Origin: Zanthoxylum bungeanum
Lineage: Eukaryota > Streptophyta > Magnoliopsida > Sapindales > Rutaceae
Assembly (NCBI GenBank): GCA_019454045.1
Contig: SKCR01038151.1
Span: forward strand, 1-64,000
DNA length: 64,000 nt
Direction: 5' to 3'
Under the pieces are notes generated by a model. The model searched no databases and was not told the DNA's origin. It was given only the letters and a program-made list of their open reading frames with translations. Shown piece by piece: positions 44,301-56,737 of this stretch (the first letter of the stretch is position 1; each line of letters begins with the position of its first letter). The translations under genes and the position numbers were made by a program.

Positions 44301-45320
44301 ATCTTCGGGAAGCGACCCATGAGATCCCTGGATATGTTGGCAGTAAATACAGTCATCGGACTATCTGAATACGTGCGTACCCGGTACCACGTTCTTACCG
44401 ATTTACAAGACATGGTTGGCTTCTAGCAAAGCACCGTGCCTACCCAATTCTCCAGAAATATTCTTTAAATGAATATATAATCTTTATCATGCGTAGTATA
44501 CGTAGTATTGTGTATTACGATCCAATATCTGATGTCACATGCTAGGCCTGGGACTGGAATTGTGTCTGCCCCGTACGAAGCACATATCAGATCACTAGCA
44601 ACTAGTTTCTTAATCGGATAATTATGACCTTGTCATATTATCCCGATAGCTGCAGCATATTAGAGAGTACCAGTTCTATATCCCTACATGATCATCATCT
44701 CCATATGACTGAAGTGATACTTCTATCTTGACATCACACCCAATACACTACGATTCTCAGTATACCTAGAAGAGGCATACACAGAACCTGTTAAAGCCTC
44801 GGATGACAAAAACCAAAGTATACTGATTGTCGCAAGTATTAGCGATGCAAGTCTCAGGTTAAGACCAAATATACCCACCCTGATTCAGATTCCCATAGAC
44901 ACATAGTCACACTACCAATGGGATTCCGATGGGTCTATCCAGAGCGAAGCTATTTCCGTACCATCGGTAAACAGAACCTCCTATTACACCTGCATGAGTA
45001 TCCAATACCCAAATATATGAGAACTATGTTGTTAAGCTTCCATAACACGCACAAGTGTAATACTAGCCTATTCCGCATTATCGATGTCCAGTCTCGATAA
45101 TACTACGACTAGGGATATTTAATGATTAAACCTTACGTGGATTAATATTGTCTCATATCTTATTAATCCGGTACTAATCATATTGACTTTTATCATTTAT
45201 ATATCCCGGTAATCCAATTACAAATGATAAAAGAGAAATTTCCTTTGTCACATAGTTAATTTGTTCAACAACACCATGTTCTGTACAAATAGTGATGCTA
45301 TGGGTCATAATTGTCCAACA
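44301..45320 (-). repeat. Copia LTR fragment, 5' half
   Basis: On the minus strand it begins TGTTGGACAATTATGACC at 45320, as the solo LTR at 23103-25069 does, and follows it for about 1 kb to GGGTCGCTTCCCGAAGATTC at 44300. There it joins the integrase of the second copia element. The other half is missing and no duplication is seen. Confidence 0.88.
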
Positions 45321-46292
45321 GCAGCGTCTAGAACTATAAAAATAAATATGGTATGGGTGCCCTCAAGTCTTACCTTTTATATTACTTTCTCGGAAGTGCA
45401 TTAGGCTATCGCCGGAAGGTCGCTGGTTGCTAGTTCACTGTTTCTGGTTGCTGGTTTGCTGGTTCGCTGTTTCTAACTGCTGTTTCACGTTCTGGTTCGC
45501 TATTTCTACCTTCCACTTTGATATTTCTATCTTCTGTTTTGCTGTTTCTGCCTTCTGCTGGTTCGCTGTTTCACGTTCTGATTGCTCGATTTTACTCACG
45601 CTGCTACTTCACGTTCAGGTCTGCACATCCATTCTCACGCTGGTTCACGTTCTGATTACTGGGTTTTGTTCACGCTGGTTTTTTTCATTGCTGTTGTTTT
45701 TTTTTCTTTTGTTGTTGTTGTTTTTCCCCATGTTCTTCTTTTTTTCGGTCCTCCTTCCCCTTCCTTTGTTCTCTTTTTTAAAGCTGCTACCTCCTAGGGT
45801 TTTTCTTCTAAGTTGTCACCACTCTCCTCCCTTTTGTGTCAAGATTTTACTTTCCATATAAGGTGCTTAAGGGAATTATAAGGGGAAACTCAAATCATTT
45901 ATTTTAGGAAGTGAGAATCCTTTCTAATTTGGGTCTAGGATCTTGCATATTTGGAAAGAAGGGGATTTCAAATCTTTGTTAAGTTTGGCAAGTGATTTGA
46001 TGAGGGGATTTGGGCGTGCATGGGGTTTTTGGCCGCGTGGATTGTATGGGCCGATTGCATGGGTTGCATGAGAGGTTCGAAATAGGGGCAGATGCGTGTT
46101 CGAGGCTACGGTTTGATACATAAGCTGACTGTATGAATCTGAGGCTGGCTAGTGAGTCTGAATCCAATGAGGGGCTAAGTTTTGATGTTTTCCTTCACTC
46201 CGGCGTTCATTTTTCGTAACTTCCGCAACTTTTTAGGTAGTGCCTCCATACGAGGCTCATCATCAGGTGCATGCAAAAATGCAGTGTCTACA
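45321..46292 (-). repeat. Gypsy LTR fragment, 5' half
   Basis: Parallels 5115-6097 (first half of the host 3' LTR on the minus strand), starting TGTAGACACTGC at 46292 and ending at AACTATAAAAATAAATATGG near 45330. The neighbouring polypurine tract is not present, so this is an isolated fragment whose inner break coincides with the end of the copia LTR fragment. Confidence 0.88.
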
Positions 46293-47442
46293 TGTTGTTT
46301 GTAAGGAATCTGTATTATGCTCTGCTTCTGATAATGAAGGTCGTTTGACTGTATAGAGATTGCTTGTGTGTGATATATTTTTGACTGTGTGGATGAGTCT
46401 GAATTTGTGATTTTCGTGTGGAGATATGTGTGTGATTCATTTGCCCAAAGAATATCGAAGTGTTTGATAGGTAAAAGATATGGAAGTATGTATAAGATAA
46501 GTTTATGAATGCTTATATGTGTATGTATATATGTGTATTTATGTATGTATATGTATATATGTGTATATGTGTGTGTATGTAACTAGGAGGTCAAACGGTT
46601 TGATGAAGTTTGAGTATAAGGATTCTGATTCAGCTCAAGTATGTTTCTGAGTAAGTACATGTGACTTGGATCTCAAACATTCGGAAGGTATTTCATATAA
46701 AAGGTTTAATGCTTGATTTGTTTTTAAAAAGAAAATTTTTAAAACTTTCTGATTTGATGATATTTCAAATATTTTAAGATGTTATAATATTGTTATAAAA
46801 GTTTCTGTTTTATATCAAGGGAGACTTATGAACTCAGTTTCTAAACCATAATTATGCTTGTAATGTTGAAAGATGTCATGATTAAGGGGGATAAAGGAAT
46901 GTGTAAGGTTTGAAGGTTCTCTAACAAATAATTGTATATAAGTTTATATATATACACATGTTTATTTATATTAAACTTGAAATTCATTTTTTCTTTTCCT
47001 GATGTGTGTGATGACTTACTGAGTTTTATAATTCACACCACATTATTTTGTTAGTTTTTCAAGTTTGCAACTATATTGGTCAATCATTCAAATTGTGGAT
47101 AAGCAAGCTCGATGAGAAATATTACCCAAGTTGCAGTCACATGTCCTAGTGTCATTGGAGATGTGTTTGTGTATAGAGGTTTGTTATGAACTATGTCGTG
47201 CAATGCACATTGGTGTATATATATAAAGAATGTCTGAGTTGTATGTGTAATTATGGGCACGAGCCTTTGGCTATGGAGATTGATATGATTTGGTTGGGCA
47301 AGAGGTCATTTTATATGATATGTTTCATGCATCCTGTCAAATGTTGGGATTTGTCATGTTTGTTTCTTGTTGATTCAAGGCTCAAAGAGATGGGTCATCC
47401 CTGTGTCCTGCCGGTAACTTCCTGCCTCTGGCTGGGTGTTAC
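46293..47442 (+). other. Possible old chromovirus LTR
   Basis: AT-rich sequence with a TATG microsatellite (46501-46585). It ends in CTGGGTGTTACA, an ending common in plant Tekay-type LTRs; a similar GGATGTTACA ends the block at 59716. No paired LTR or duplication was found. Confidence 0.3.
46501..46585. repeat. TATG-type microsatellite
   Basis: Imperfect run of TATG, TGTA and TATA units. Confidence 0.85.
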
Positions 47443-48729
47443 AATATATATATATATATATATGTGTGTGTGTTTATTGTGTTCTAACAATTTTATTTAC
47501 TATGTTTAACAGATTATGCTGTACCCAAGGCTTTTAAAAAAAAACTACATGGAGATATTATCAGAGCATGGTTTAGGTTTTCAGTGACTGCAGTGGGTAG
47601 TATTATTGGGGTCTTGTATATGTAGTATGCACGAGGTACTCGTATGCGAGCCACTACCTCTCCAGTATCTGATCCTCGATTGCGTCCTCAAGCCTTATAG
47701 AAAGGTTAGTAAACTTTTCAAGAATCATTTGAATATCCCTCCCTTAATCTAAAACTAGAATTCTTAGTATAACATAATCCTTTTGTAACAATTCGTATAT
47801 GACACTCAAAGTTCAGACATGATAAGTGATAAGAACAACTAGTGAAGTTTTCGAGAACATATGTCTGAAGCTTTAAAAAGAGAGAAAGCTAGAAGAAGTG
47901 TAGAACTAGAAAGCAAAAAAATGTTTTATACTTAGAGTAAGTCGAGATACTAGATTCAATAAAAATAAAATTGATAGTAAAGAAAATACCCGAGCTTGTA
48001 GTAGTAAAGAGATTAAATGAGCATAAACATATATAAGAATGACAGATAGACTCAAGTAAGATTTCTTCCCTCCTCGGAAAATCCCATAGAGTAGATCCAG
48101 TAACTTTCAAGGTTCATATATGTATAGCAAGCTTTTCGAATGACAAATGGTAGCTAGAAAAGTAAAGAAGCAAGTTATCCGATCTAGTTGTGAAGATTTC
48201 TAATAGGTTTGAGATACCTAGAAGAACGTAAAGATTCATATACCATAGTTTAAAATCAAGACTTAGTAAGACCAATATCATAGGAATGAGCAAATTGGTT
48301 ATATTTGCAAAGAAGTTCAAAGTAGGTGAAACCGTAACTTGACCATTGTTTGACCCTATAGAGGTATTAGATAAGAAAACATCCTAACAGAGTCCATCTC
48401 ATGCCTTTTCTAAAATAGGTAATGGATTAAACCAGGACAATTGATAAAAAACACCAATACAAAAGTAGTGAACACACCATTTGACGACCTTGTTGACCAG
48501 AATAGATAATGTATTAGTAAGAAGACCCGGTACCCACCGCAATATACCTTGAAATAGAAATAGAAATGGAAAACCCTAAGGGATAAGACTACTAGATAGA
48601 GACCCATCAAAACTGTAGAAATTAGTAAGAGAGCCTAGGGTAGCATATAACGTATACAAGCCGTCTGAAGCTTGTAGCACCAGCAGAAGTCCATAGACTG
48701 GACTAACCGTAATAGTAACCCTTATAATC
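47443..48729. other. Largely unassigned spacer with (AT)n
   Basis: Starts with an (AT)n(GT)n run (47443-47475). At 47559 TATCAGAGC followed by GGTTTAGG looks like a degraded primer site, and a short frame near 47640 (RATTSPVSDPRLRP) could be the beginning of a gag. Both are weak. The rest to 48729 shows no gene or terminus I recognise. Confidence 0.35.
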
Positions 48730-50688
48730 CTAAGAACTAGTAATGACCCATAGCGTCACTATTTTGTAAATGATATTGTATTATTGTACAAAATTAACTA
48801 TGTAGTAATGAAATTGCCTTTTACCGTTTTGTAATTTATTTACTTTGATATATAAATGGTAAAAGTCCCTATGATTAATTCCGGATTGAGATGATATGAG
48901 ACAGTATCAATCCATAAAGGTTTAATCATTAAATATCCTAGTCGTAGTATTATCGAGATTGGACATCAATAATGCGGAATAGACTAGTACTGCACTTGTG
49001 CGTGTTGTGAGGGCACAACAGCATAGTTCTCATATATTTGAGTATTGGATACTTATGCAAGTGCGGTAGGAGGTTGTGTTTTACCGATGGTACGGAAAAC
49101 AGCTTCGCTCTGGATAGACCCCGCGGAATCCCATTGGTAGTATGTCTGCGTGTCTATGGGAGTCCGCTTCAGGGTAGGTGCATATGGTCTTAACCTGAGA
49201 CTTGCATCGCTAGTACTTGCGACAATCGGTAGACTTTAGTTTTGGTCGTCCAGGGCTTTAACAGGTTCTGTGTACACCTCTTCTAGGTTTATCGGGAATC
49301 GTAGTGTATTGGATGTGATGTCAAGACGGAAGTATCACTTCAGACATATGGAGATGATGATCGCGCAGGATACAGAACTAGTACTCTCTATAATGGTTGC
49401 AACCATCGGGATAATATGACAAGGTCAGGATTATCCGATTCAAAGAGACTAGTTGCTTGATGTCCGATATATGTATCGTACGGCAGACACATCTCCAGCC
49501 CCAGGCCTTACATGTGATCATCAGATACTGGACTGCTATACACTATACTACGGTATACTACGCCTGTTATAGATCTTATATTCCAATAAGAATATTTCTG
49601 GAGAATTGGGTAGGCATGGCGTTTTGCTAGAGGCTAACATTGTCTTGTAAATCGGTAAAAACGTAGTACTTGGTATGTACGTGTTCGGATAATCTGACGG
49701 CCGTATTTACTGCCAACATATCCAGAGATCTCTTGGGTCGCTTCCCGAAGATTCACCAATGACGTATGATTCAAACTCGATTAATCTTGGATTAATTACG
49801 GAGAGACTTTATCTTGGATAAAGTACTATACATAGAGAGAGAACGATTAATTTGGAATTAATCGTAAAATTATTATATTCGATATAATAATCGAAATTCA
49901 TTTCGACGCGAAATTAAAATTAGATTTTAATTCGGGCAAACGAGTTAATTTAGAATTAATTCGTTAGCGACGTAAATAATAATTTCGCTAGGCGCAATTA
50001 TTTATTTAATTCGATTTAATTAACGTCGCGACAAAAGTTCGGTATTTCGGAAATATCGAACCCGAACGCGTGAGTACGCGTGGGCCCACTTTCATTTGGG
50101 TTGTGTGGGGCCCACATGACACATGTCATTTTATGCATTATTTAATTGTTAATACATTGCATGGTGATAGTGTACAATACACTCAATGGTTTTGCATGGA
50201 GTTTGAGTGTTTGACACTCTAAGCCATTGCATGATTTGTGTCATAAGTTTATTATTAATTTAATAAATATTATGGCATAAATATAAATTGATTTTTGAAA
50301 GCAAAATCATCACTCTTTCTCTTCTCCTCTTGACCGAAACTGTCACAGTTTCACAGCTCTCCATTTTCAGGTTTTTGTTGCAAAAGCTTGAAGATTTTGT
50401 GATGGTTTGGAACATTAAATCACATTCAAGGCTAGCACCTTCAAGGGATCATACAAAGGTGTTATGGGAAACTAATTCTTGAGCTTGGAAGGATCAAAGA
50501 AAGCTTGGAGCTTCCCCACTCACCTTGGCCGAAACCCTCACTGCACAAAGGAGAAATTTTTCATTTCATCAACGCATCCGCATTCCGATCTTTGTGAGTA
50601 TGATTCCGCCATACTTCAATATTGTTCATTCATTTATATATATTTGTTTGCTCTTTTGATCTTGGGACATGGATTTGAATTTCCAACA
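48730..50688 (+). repeat. 5' LTR of copia C
   Basis: Matches the 3' LTR from AGTAATGACCCATAGCG (48740) to GAATTTCCAACA (50688). The first few bases are altered compared with TGTTAGAC in the 3' LTR, so the left end is approximate. Related to the solo LTR at 23103-25069 and the fragment at 44301-45320. Confidence 0.9.
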
Positions 50689-50689
50689 A

Positions 50690-50701
50690 TGGTATCAGAG
50701 C
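50690..50701 (+). other. Primer binding site of copia C
   Basis: TGGTATCAGAGC, the standard plant copia site complementary to initiator Met tRNA, one base after the LTR end. Confidence 0.95.
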
Positions 50702-52760
50702 TTAAAGAGCATGAAAATATATTAGGGTAATATTTGGGCAAAATTGATTGAAGCATGATTTGATGATTTTAATTGATTAAGTATGCTTAAATGTATGTTA
50801 CATTATGTTTATATATATCAATTTCATGAAAAATAAATTGGATTAATTTTTCCCCTCTTGGAGAGGCTTGGCCGAATACTACCTAGACCATGGAGATGAT
50901 GATTTGTTGTTTATAAGATCATTGGATGACATTAAACGAACATAAAATGACGATTTGTGATTCGATTGGATTGAAAACGAAATCGGTAATTTTTCATCAC
51001 CTTGGCCGAATGCATGGAAGAAGATTAGGGACTTGATTTTTTGATTAAATAATGTTGGACATGTATTTAAGATAAAAATATGATTAATGGATTAATTTGA
51101 TATTTTGGAAATATTGATTTAAAGGATTAATCATACATTACACTTTAATTAATTAAGTTATAAAATTTGGAATTTTAAAATTTGATTAATTGGGCTTTTA
51201 TGTTTAATTGGGCCTTATGGGCTTGATATTGATTTTTATGGCAAATGAGGGTGATTCCTTATTGGGCTTGGAAATTGGGTTTGACCCACATTGACCAAGG
51301 CCCAAGCCTAATGAAATCAATTGAAAGCCCATCGGACTTTAATTAAACGGACATTGGATGTTGATTGGGCTTTGAGACCCGATAGAATTAGATTTGGAAT
51401 CTAAGTCATAAAAGCACAATAAAAGTGTAAATATTTAATTTGGAATTAAATATAAGGATTAGTATTGAATACGACTTAAATTGGATTTAACGAGTAGTTC
51501 GATATAATTCATGAATTCGTACTACAAGTACTTATTCTCAAAAACGAGTTGGACTCGCGCAAAAGCAAACCATTGTTGAACAGAACATGGTATTGTCACC
51601 TAATTAAAGACTAATTAATTGGATTAGATTGGTTGTATAACATGCATTGAATGAATGAATGTGGATGTGATGAATGAATAGTGTATATCAGATGGATATT
51701 AGAAGGGAAGGGTAATTTTAGAAATTATTGTAAATTTAGAATTTATTAATTGGACCTGCGTGTCCAGCCTTTCTCTTATTATCTCTTTGTATTCTCTTCT
51801 CACCTAATTCCCCTCAATGTAAATGAGGTTTCTCTTATTGTATTATGTAATTGGGTAGAAGTAGAATAGTGCTAGCCGGGGAGAGGAAAGGGAGTGATTT
51901 GTTCTAGGAACAAATTGTTATATATCCATCCGCATATCACTATTATTTTACTTTACGCGCTTTATGATGTTTTAGAAGCATGCTTAAGGGTGTATGATGA
52001 TGAGACCTAACAAAGATAAATTAATTGGTTGCCAATTACGCAAAAATCCCTCAAACAATATTAAGCGATTTTCCTTCCGTTGAGTGATTCTTTCTCAAGA
52101 TCCGAAATTGGCATTGGTTTGTTGGCCAAAGTCAAGACCTTTGTCAATTAAGGATGTGTTTGAATCATGAGAGTTTTGTTCCACATCAGTGTCTTGTCCA
52201 AGTTGTGATTTGTTGGCCAAAGTCAAGATCACTTCTTGTCCATCGACATTGATTACGAAACTTTCCATGTCAATGGGTCCCGCTTAACTGGAATCATTAA
52301 GTTTGTTGTGCCAAAGCCAAGACTTAGTTGATTCAGAGGAAATGGTTAGGAAAATGTATTGGATACATTACATATGTATTAGATATATATGTTTCGGACT
52401 TGGATGTCCACCTACCGGATCTAGGAATTGGATGGGATCCAATTGATCTTCGAGATCTACCCAGTTAAATATCATACAACTTGTTGGCCAAAGTCAAGGT
52501 TGTGTGTTATTTAACGGGATCCTAGCCCACTAGGAAATTGGATTTCCCGAGTACTCGACAGAGGGTTAGAGACTTGTAGAAAATAGTGGGAGGCTAGTAT
52601 TGAATTTGCAATTTCATTCAGATACTTAGCTTTACGCGCTTACAAAATTTATTTCATCAATATTTTAACATTAGTTGGACTAATAAAATGTTATTTTTCT
52701 TGTAACAGTTTGACTGTACCCATATATCGTTAACTAGATAGTTGGACTATCGTAGTTAAG
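50702..52760 (+). other. Leader of copia C
   Basis: About 2 kb without an ORF. The first part is AT-rich. From 52106 to 52515 there are four stem-loops sharing the top TTG-TTGGCCAAAGT-CAA with a bulged G on the 3' side, each on a different stem: 52106-52149, 52199-52238, 52291-52334 and 52464-52515. An additional small hairpin AATTGGTTGCCAATT lies near 52023. Confidence 0.85.
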
Positions 52761-54020
52761 ATGGCAAACAAAGGAAATGTCCGAGACATAATCATGGGTG
52801 ATAATGTATTTAAGGGCACGAACTTTGCTGACTGGGAAATGAACCTGAGGATAGTCCTTGGGGCAGAGAGGCTGTTGTACACCATACAGAGACCTCTCGG
52901 GCCGAGGCCCACTGAGCCACTTGAGCTGGAGTTATGGAGAACTCATAGCGATGATTGTGATACAACTCAGTCGATCATGCTTGCTTCCATGACTCAACAC
53001 TTTCGTCGCCAGAATAGGGACTTGGATCCTTATAATATGATGGCTAGACTAAAGGATCTTCACCGCACTAATAAGCGGATGGAGAGGTATGAGTTGGTGA
53101 AGAAACTCTTTCGCTCCCGTATGACTGATGGCGCTTCAGTTGAGGCCCACGGGACTCAAATGATAGCTGACATTGATGAGCTGGCCAAGATGGGAATAGT
53201 CTTGGAGGCTGAGCTGACTGTAGACATGCTTTTACAGTCACTTCCCGATACTTGGAAGCAGATTATCATCAACTACAAGTTGATGGATACGGACGATACT
53301 CTTGGAGAGCTATTGTCCATTCTTAAGGAGTCAGAGAAAAGAGCTTCTTAAAGCAACAAGCGCGAGGCGCACTTTGCATCGACCTCTCAGAAGTCAAGGG
53401 CTGGGCCCAAGGCAACTGGAGGGGTGAAAAAGAAGAAGCGTAAGAACAAGGGCAAGGCCAAGATGCCGATGGCTTCTGGGAAGCCGAGGAACAAGTCACA
53501 AGACATATGCCTTAACTGCGGCAAAAGAGGTCACTGGAAGCGTGACTTCCGCATGAACAAGGCGATCAGAAGGGAGATCAAGGCGGGCAAGGCACCGACC
53601 TCTGGTATGTTTGTTATTGAAATAAACATGGCTACTTCTAGTTTTAAAAATTGGATTTTTGATTCTGGTTGTGGTTCTCATATATGTACTGATGTGCAGG
53701 ATCTGCAGAACAGCAGGACTCTGGCTTCAGGGGAGATTAATCTACGAGTTGGAAACGGAACTCCTGTTGCTGTTTTGGCCGTGGGCACTTTTGTATTAGA
53801 ACTGCCCTCGGGGCATGTACTTAAACTAAATGACTGTTATTATGTACCTAGTTTGACTAGGAATATTATATCTGTATCTTTGTTAACCCGTAATGGGTAC
53901 ACTTTTGTATTTAGAAACACTGGGTGTTATTTATAATAAAAATGATGCAGAAATATGCACTGCAGTTGCAAATAATGGTCTTTATATTTTGAATATAAAT
54001 GAATCTCCTACATATAATTA
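52761..54020 (+). pseudogene. gag: gag and protease of copia C
   Basis: ATG at 52761 starts MANKGNVRDIIMGDNVFKGT. The gag domain (NFADWEMNLRIVLGAERLLY; DMLLQSLPDTW) is open to a TAA at 53349, after which the same frame continues through a lysine-rich linker. The knuckle CLNCGKRGHWKRDF has Phe in place of the last zinc-binding Cys. The protease loop WIFDSGCGSHICTD keeps the D-S-G signature. After LTRNGYTFVF a +1 shift near 53930 breaks the frame, and NNGLYIL follows in another frame. Gag would form the particle and the protease would mature it. Confidence 0.92.
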
Positions 54021-54049
54021 ACAAACAAAGGCTTAAAAAGAGTGATCCA

Positions 54050-54905
54050 AATGATGAAACTTATATGTGGCATTGTCGTCTGGGACACATTAACAAGACT
54101 CGCATATCCACACTTTGGAGAGTGGGTACTTGGACGGATTTGAAGTAAATTCATATGACGTCTGCGAATCTTGCTTATTAGGCAAAATGCCTAAATCACC
54201 TTTTAGCGGTAAAGGTGAATGCGCCACTGAACTGTTAGCCCTCGTTCATAGTGACGTTTGTGGGCCCATGTCTAGCCAGGCTAGAGGTGGATATCGATAC
54301 TTCGTACCTTTACCGATGATACATCACGTTACGGTTATGTGTATCTAATGACGCACAAGTCGGAAACTTTTGAGAAATTCAAAGAGTTTCGACACGAAGT
54401 TGAAAAACAAATAGGCAAGAGTATTAAGACATTACGGTCGGACCGTGGTGGCGAATACTTAAATAATGAGTTTCAAGATTACCTGAAAGAATATGGTATT
54501 CTTTCACAGTGGACTCCTCCTGGAACACCACAATTAAATGGTGTGTCCGAAGGAGAAACCGTACCTTGTTGGACATGGTAAGGTCGATGATGAGTCGCAC
54601 TGAGCTGCCAATTTCCTTCTGGGGATATGCATTAAACAGTGCAGTTCTTATTTTGAATAAGGTTCCGTCAAAGTCTGTTGAACAGACACCATATGAGATA
54701 TGGACAAGTAAGAACCGGGTTTCTCATTCCTGAAGATTTGGGGTTGCTGGGCATACGTTAAACGTTTGGAAGGTACCAAACTTGTACCCAAATCAGATAA
54801 ATGCCTATTCATTGGATATCCTAGGGAAACCAAAGGATATTACTTCTATCACCCACAAGAGAACAAAGTATTTGTTGCTCTACATGCGGTTTTCCTTGAG
54901 AAAGA
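54050..54905 (+). pseudogene. Integrase of copia C
   Basis: Pre-integrase region MWHCRLGHINKTRIS with a shift near 54110, then CESCLLGKMPKSPF. The core's acidic residues are in HSDVCGPMSS, RSDRGGEYL and RNRTLLDM (the E-bearing GVSE is at 54540-54552). Frameshifts occur near 54310, 54550 and 54720. The tail LKIWGCWAYVKRL and CLFIGYPRETKGYYFYHP is readable. All motifs survive but no intact frame does. Confidence 0.92.
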
Positions 54906-54943
54906 ATCCTAAATGCAGTGATTAGTGGGGGAGGAAAGTAAAA

Positions 54944-56215
54944 CTCGATGATGAAAGTCGCAGTGATAGTGATACTGTTCCTGGCAATGAATCAACAACG
55001 GAACATGAACAGTCCATCCGAGATGAGATTGAACCACAATCTTCAAATACACAAGGACCGCGTAGGTCAGAGAGAGTCAGGGTAATACCTGAGAGGTATG
55101 GATTCCTGATCTCACCTCACGTAGATATTAATCTTATTGAGGATACTGAACCGGCTACGTATGAGGAAGCGATACAAGGTATCGAATCCGCTTTATGGCA
55201 AGAAGCCATGAAGGCCGAAATGGATTCCATGTATACCAACCAAGTTTGGACATTGGTTGATGCACCAGAAGGCGTAAAGCCTATTAGATGCAAATGGGTC
55301 TTCAAGAAGAAGACTGACATTGATGGCAACGTACAAACGTACAAAGCTAGGCTTGTAGCGAAGGGATATCGTCAACGACTTGGAGTTGATTATGACGAAA
55401 CCTTCTCACCCGTTGCCATGATTAAATCCATTCGAATAATGCTTGCAATAGCTCCATATTACGATTACGAAATATGGCAGATGGACGTTAAAACCGCTTT
55501 CCTTAACGGAAACCTTTCAGAGGATGTTTATATGCAACAGCCTGACGGTTTTATCCTACCTAGACTTGCAAACAAGGTTTGTAAGTTAAATCGGTCCATT
55601 TATGGACTGAAGCAAGCATCGCGGTCATGGAACCAACGTTTTGATGAGATCATAAAAGAATATGATTTCATTCAAAACGAAGATGACCCTTGTGTATATA
55701 AGAAGGTTAGTGGGAGTGCACTGACTTTTATTGTCCTTTATGTCGATGATGTATTGCTTATCGGCAATGACATTCCCATGTTAACGTCGGTGAAAGCTTG
55801 GCTTTCATTGAAATTCTCCATGAAAGATCTGGGAGAAGCAGCTTTTATTCTAGGAATAAAGATCTACCGGGATAGATCTAGAAAGCTACTTGGACTCTCC
55901 CAGAGTACATATATTGATAAAGTGTTGAAGAGATTCAACATGGATCAGTCCAAGAGGGGACTGTTGCCAATATCACATGGCGTCTATCTATCTAGGGACA
56001 TGTGTCCTAAAACACAAGATGAGAGAGACAACATGAGTCGGACTCCGTTCGCCTCAGCAGTCGGATCGATCATGTATGCCATGATATGTACACGACCTGA
56101 TGTGTCCCATGCTTTGAGCATGTGCAGTCGATATCAGGCCGATCCAGGTAAAGATCACTGGATGGCGGTTAAGAGTATCTTAAGTATCTTAACAGAACTA
56201 AGGATGCTTTCTTAA
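54944..56215 (+). pseudogene. Reverse transcriptase of copia C
   Basis: The frame is open from about 54944 through a linker rich in Ser, Asp and Glu and then the RT domain from CKWVFKKKTDIDG. Landmarks are YKARLVAKGYRQ, DYDETFSPVAM, WQMDVKTAFLNGNL, KLNRSIYGLKQASRSWN, and the catalytic FIVLYVDDVLLIGND near 55735. It continues to RTPFASAVGSIMYAM and TRPDVSHALS. This is the longest intact copia domain in the window (335 codons from the ATG at 55208). The frame ends at 56213 by a base loss in the AVKSIL repeat. Confidence 0.95.
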
Positions 56216-56723
56216 TCTATGGAGATGGAGAACTTGAGGTATCTGGGTATACCGATGCAAGTTTCCAAACCGACAGAGACGACTTTAAGTCGCAATCTGG
56301 GTACATATTTTGTTTGAATAACGGAGCAGTGAGCTGGAAATCTTCCAAGAAGATACTGTTGCCGATTCAACAACTGAAGCGGGAGTACATTGCAGCGCTG
56401 AAGCAGCAAAAGAGGCAGTTTGGATCCGTAAATTCCTAATTGGATTAGGAGTAGTTCCGTTAGCAGCTGAGCCCGTTCCATTGTATTGTGACAATAGCGG
56501 GGCTATAGCACAGGCTAAGGAACCAAGGTCTCATCAACGATCCAAACATGTTCTTCGACGATTCCATCTGATTCGAGAGATCATACATCGTGGCGATGTA
56601 AAGATCGAAAAGATCGCATCAGAGGATAATATTGCAGATCCGCTGACGAAGGCTATTCCTCGGGAAAAGTTTGAGCGACATGTACATAGTTCAGGTATTA
56701 GATACTTGAGTGACTGGCTATAG
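56216..56723 (+). pseudogene. RNase H of copia C
   Basis: GYTDASFQTDRDD carries the first catalytic Asp and YCDNSGAIAQAKEPRSHQRS a later one; SKHVLRRFHLIREIIHRGD and ASEDNIADPLTKAIP are the usual C-terminal landmarks. The stop codon is at 56721. The frame changes near 56380, where the TTEAEY motif is disrupted. Confidence 0.92.
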
Positions 56724-56726
56724 GCC

Positions 56727-56737
56727 AAGTGGGAGAT
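56727..56737 (+). other. Polypurine tract of copia C
   Basis: AAGTGGGAGAT immediately before TGTTAGAC, the usual copia tract. Confidence 0.88.

Noticed and set aside
50690..50701. tRNA fragment or gene at GGTATCAGAGC
   Set aside because: Only the short primer-binding complement at an LTR boundary; no tRNA fold around it.
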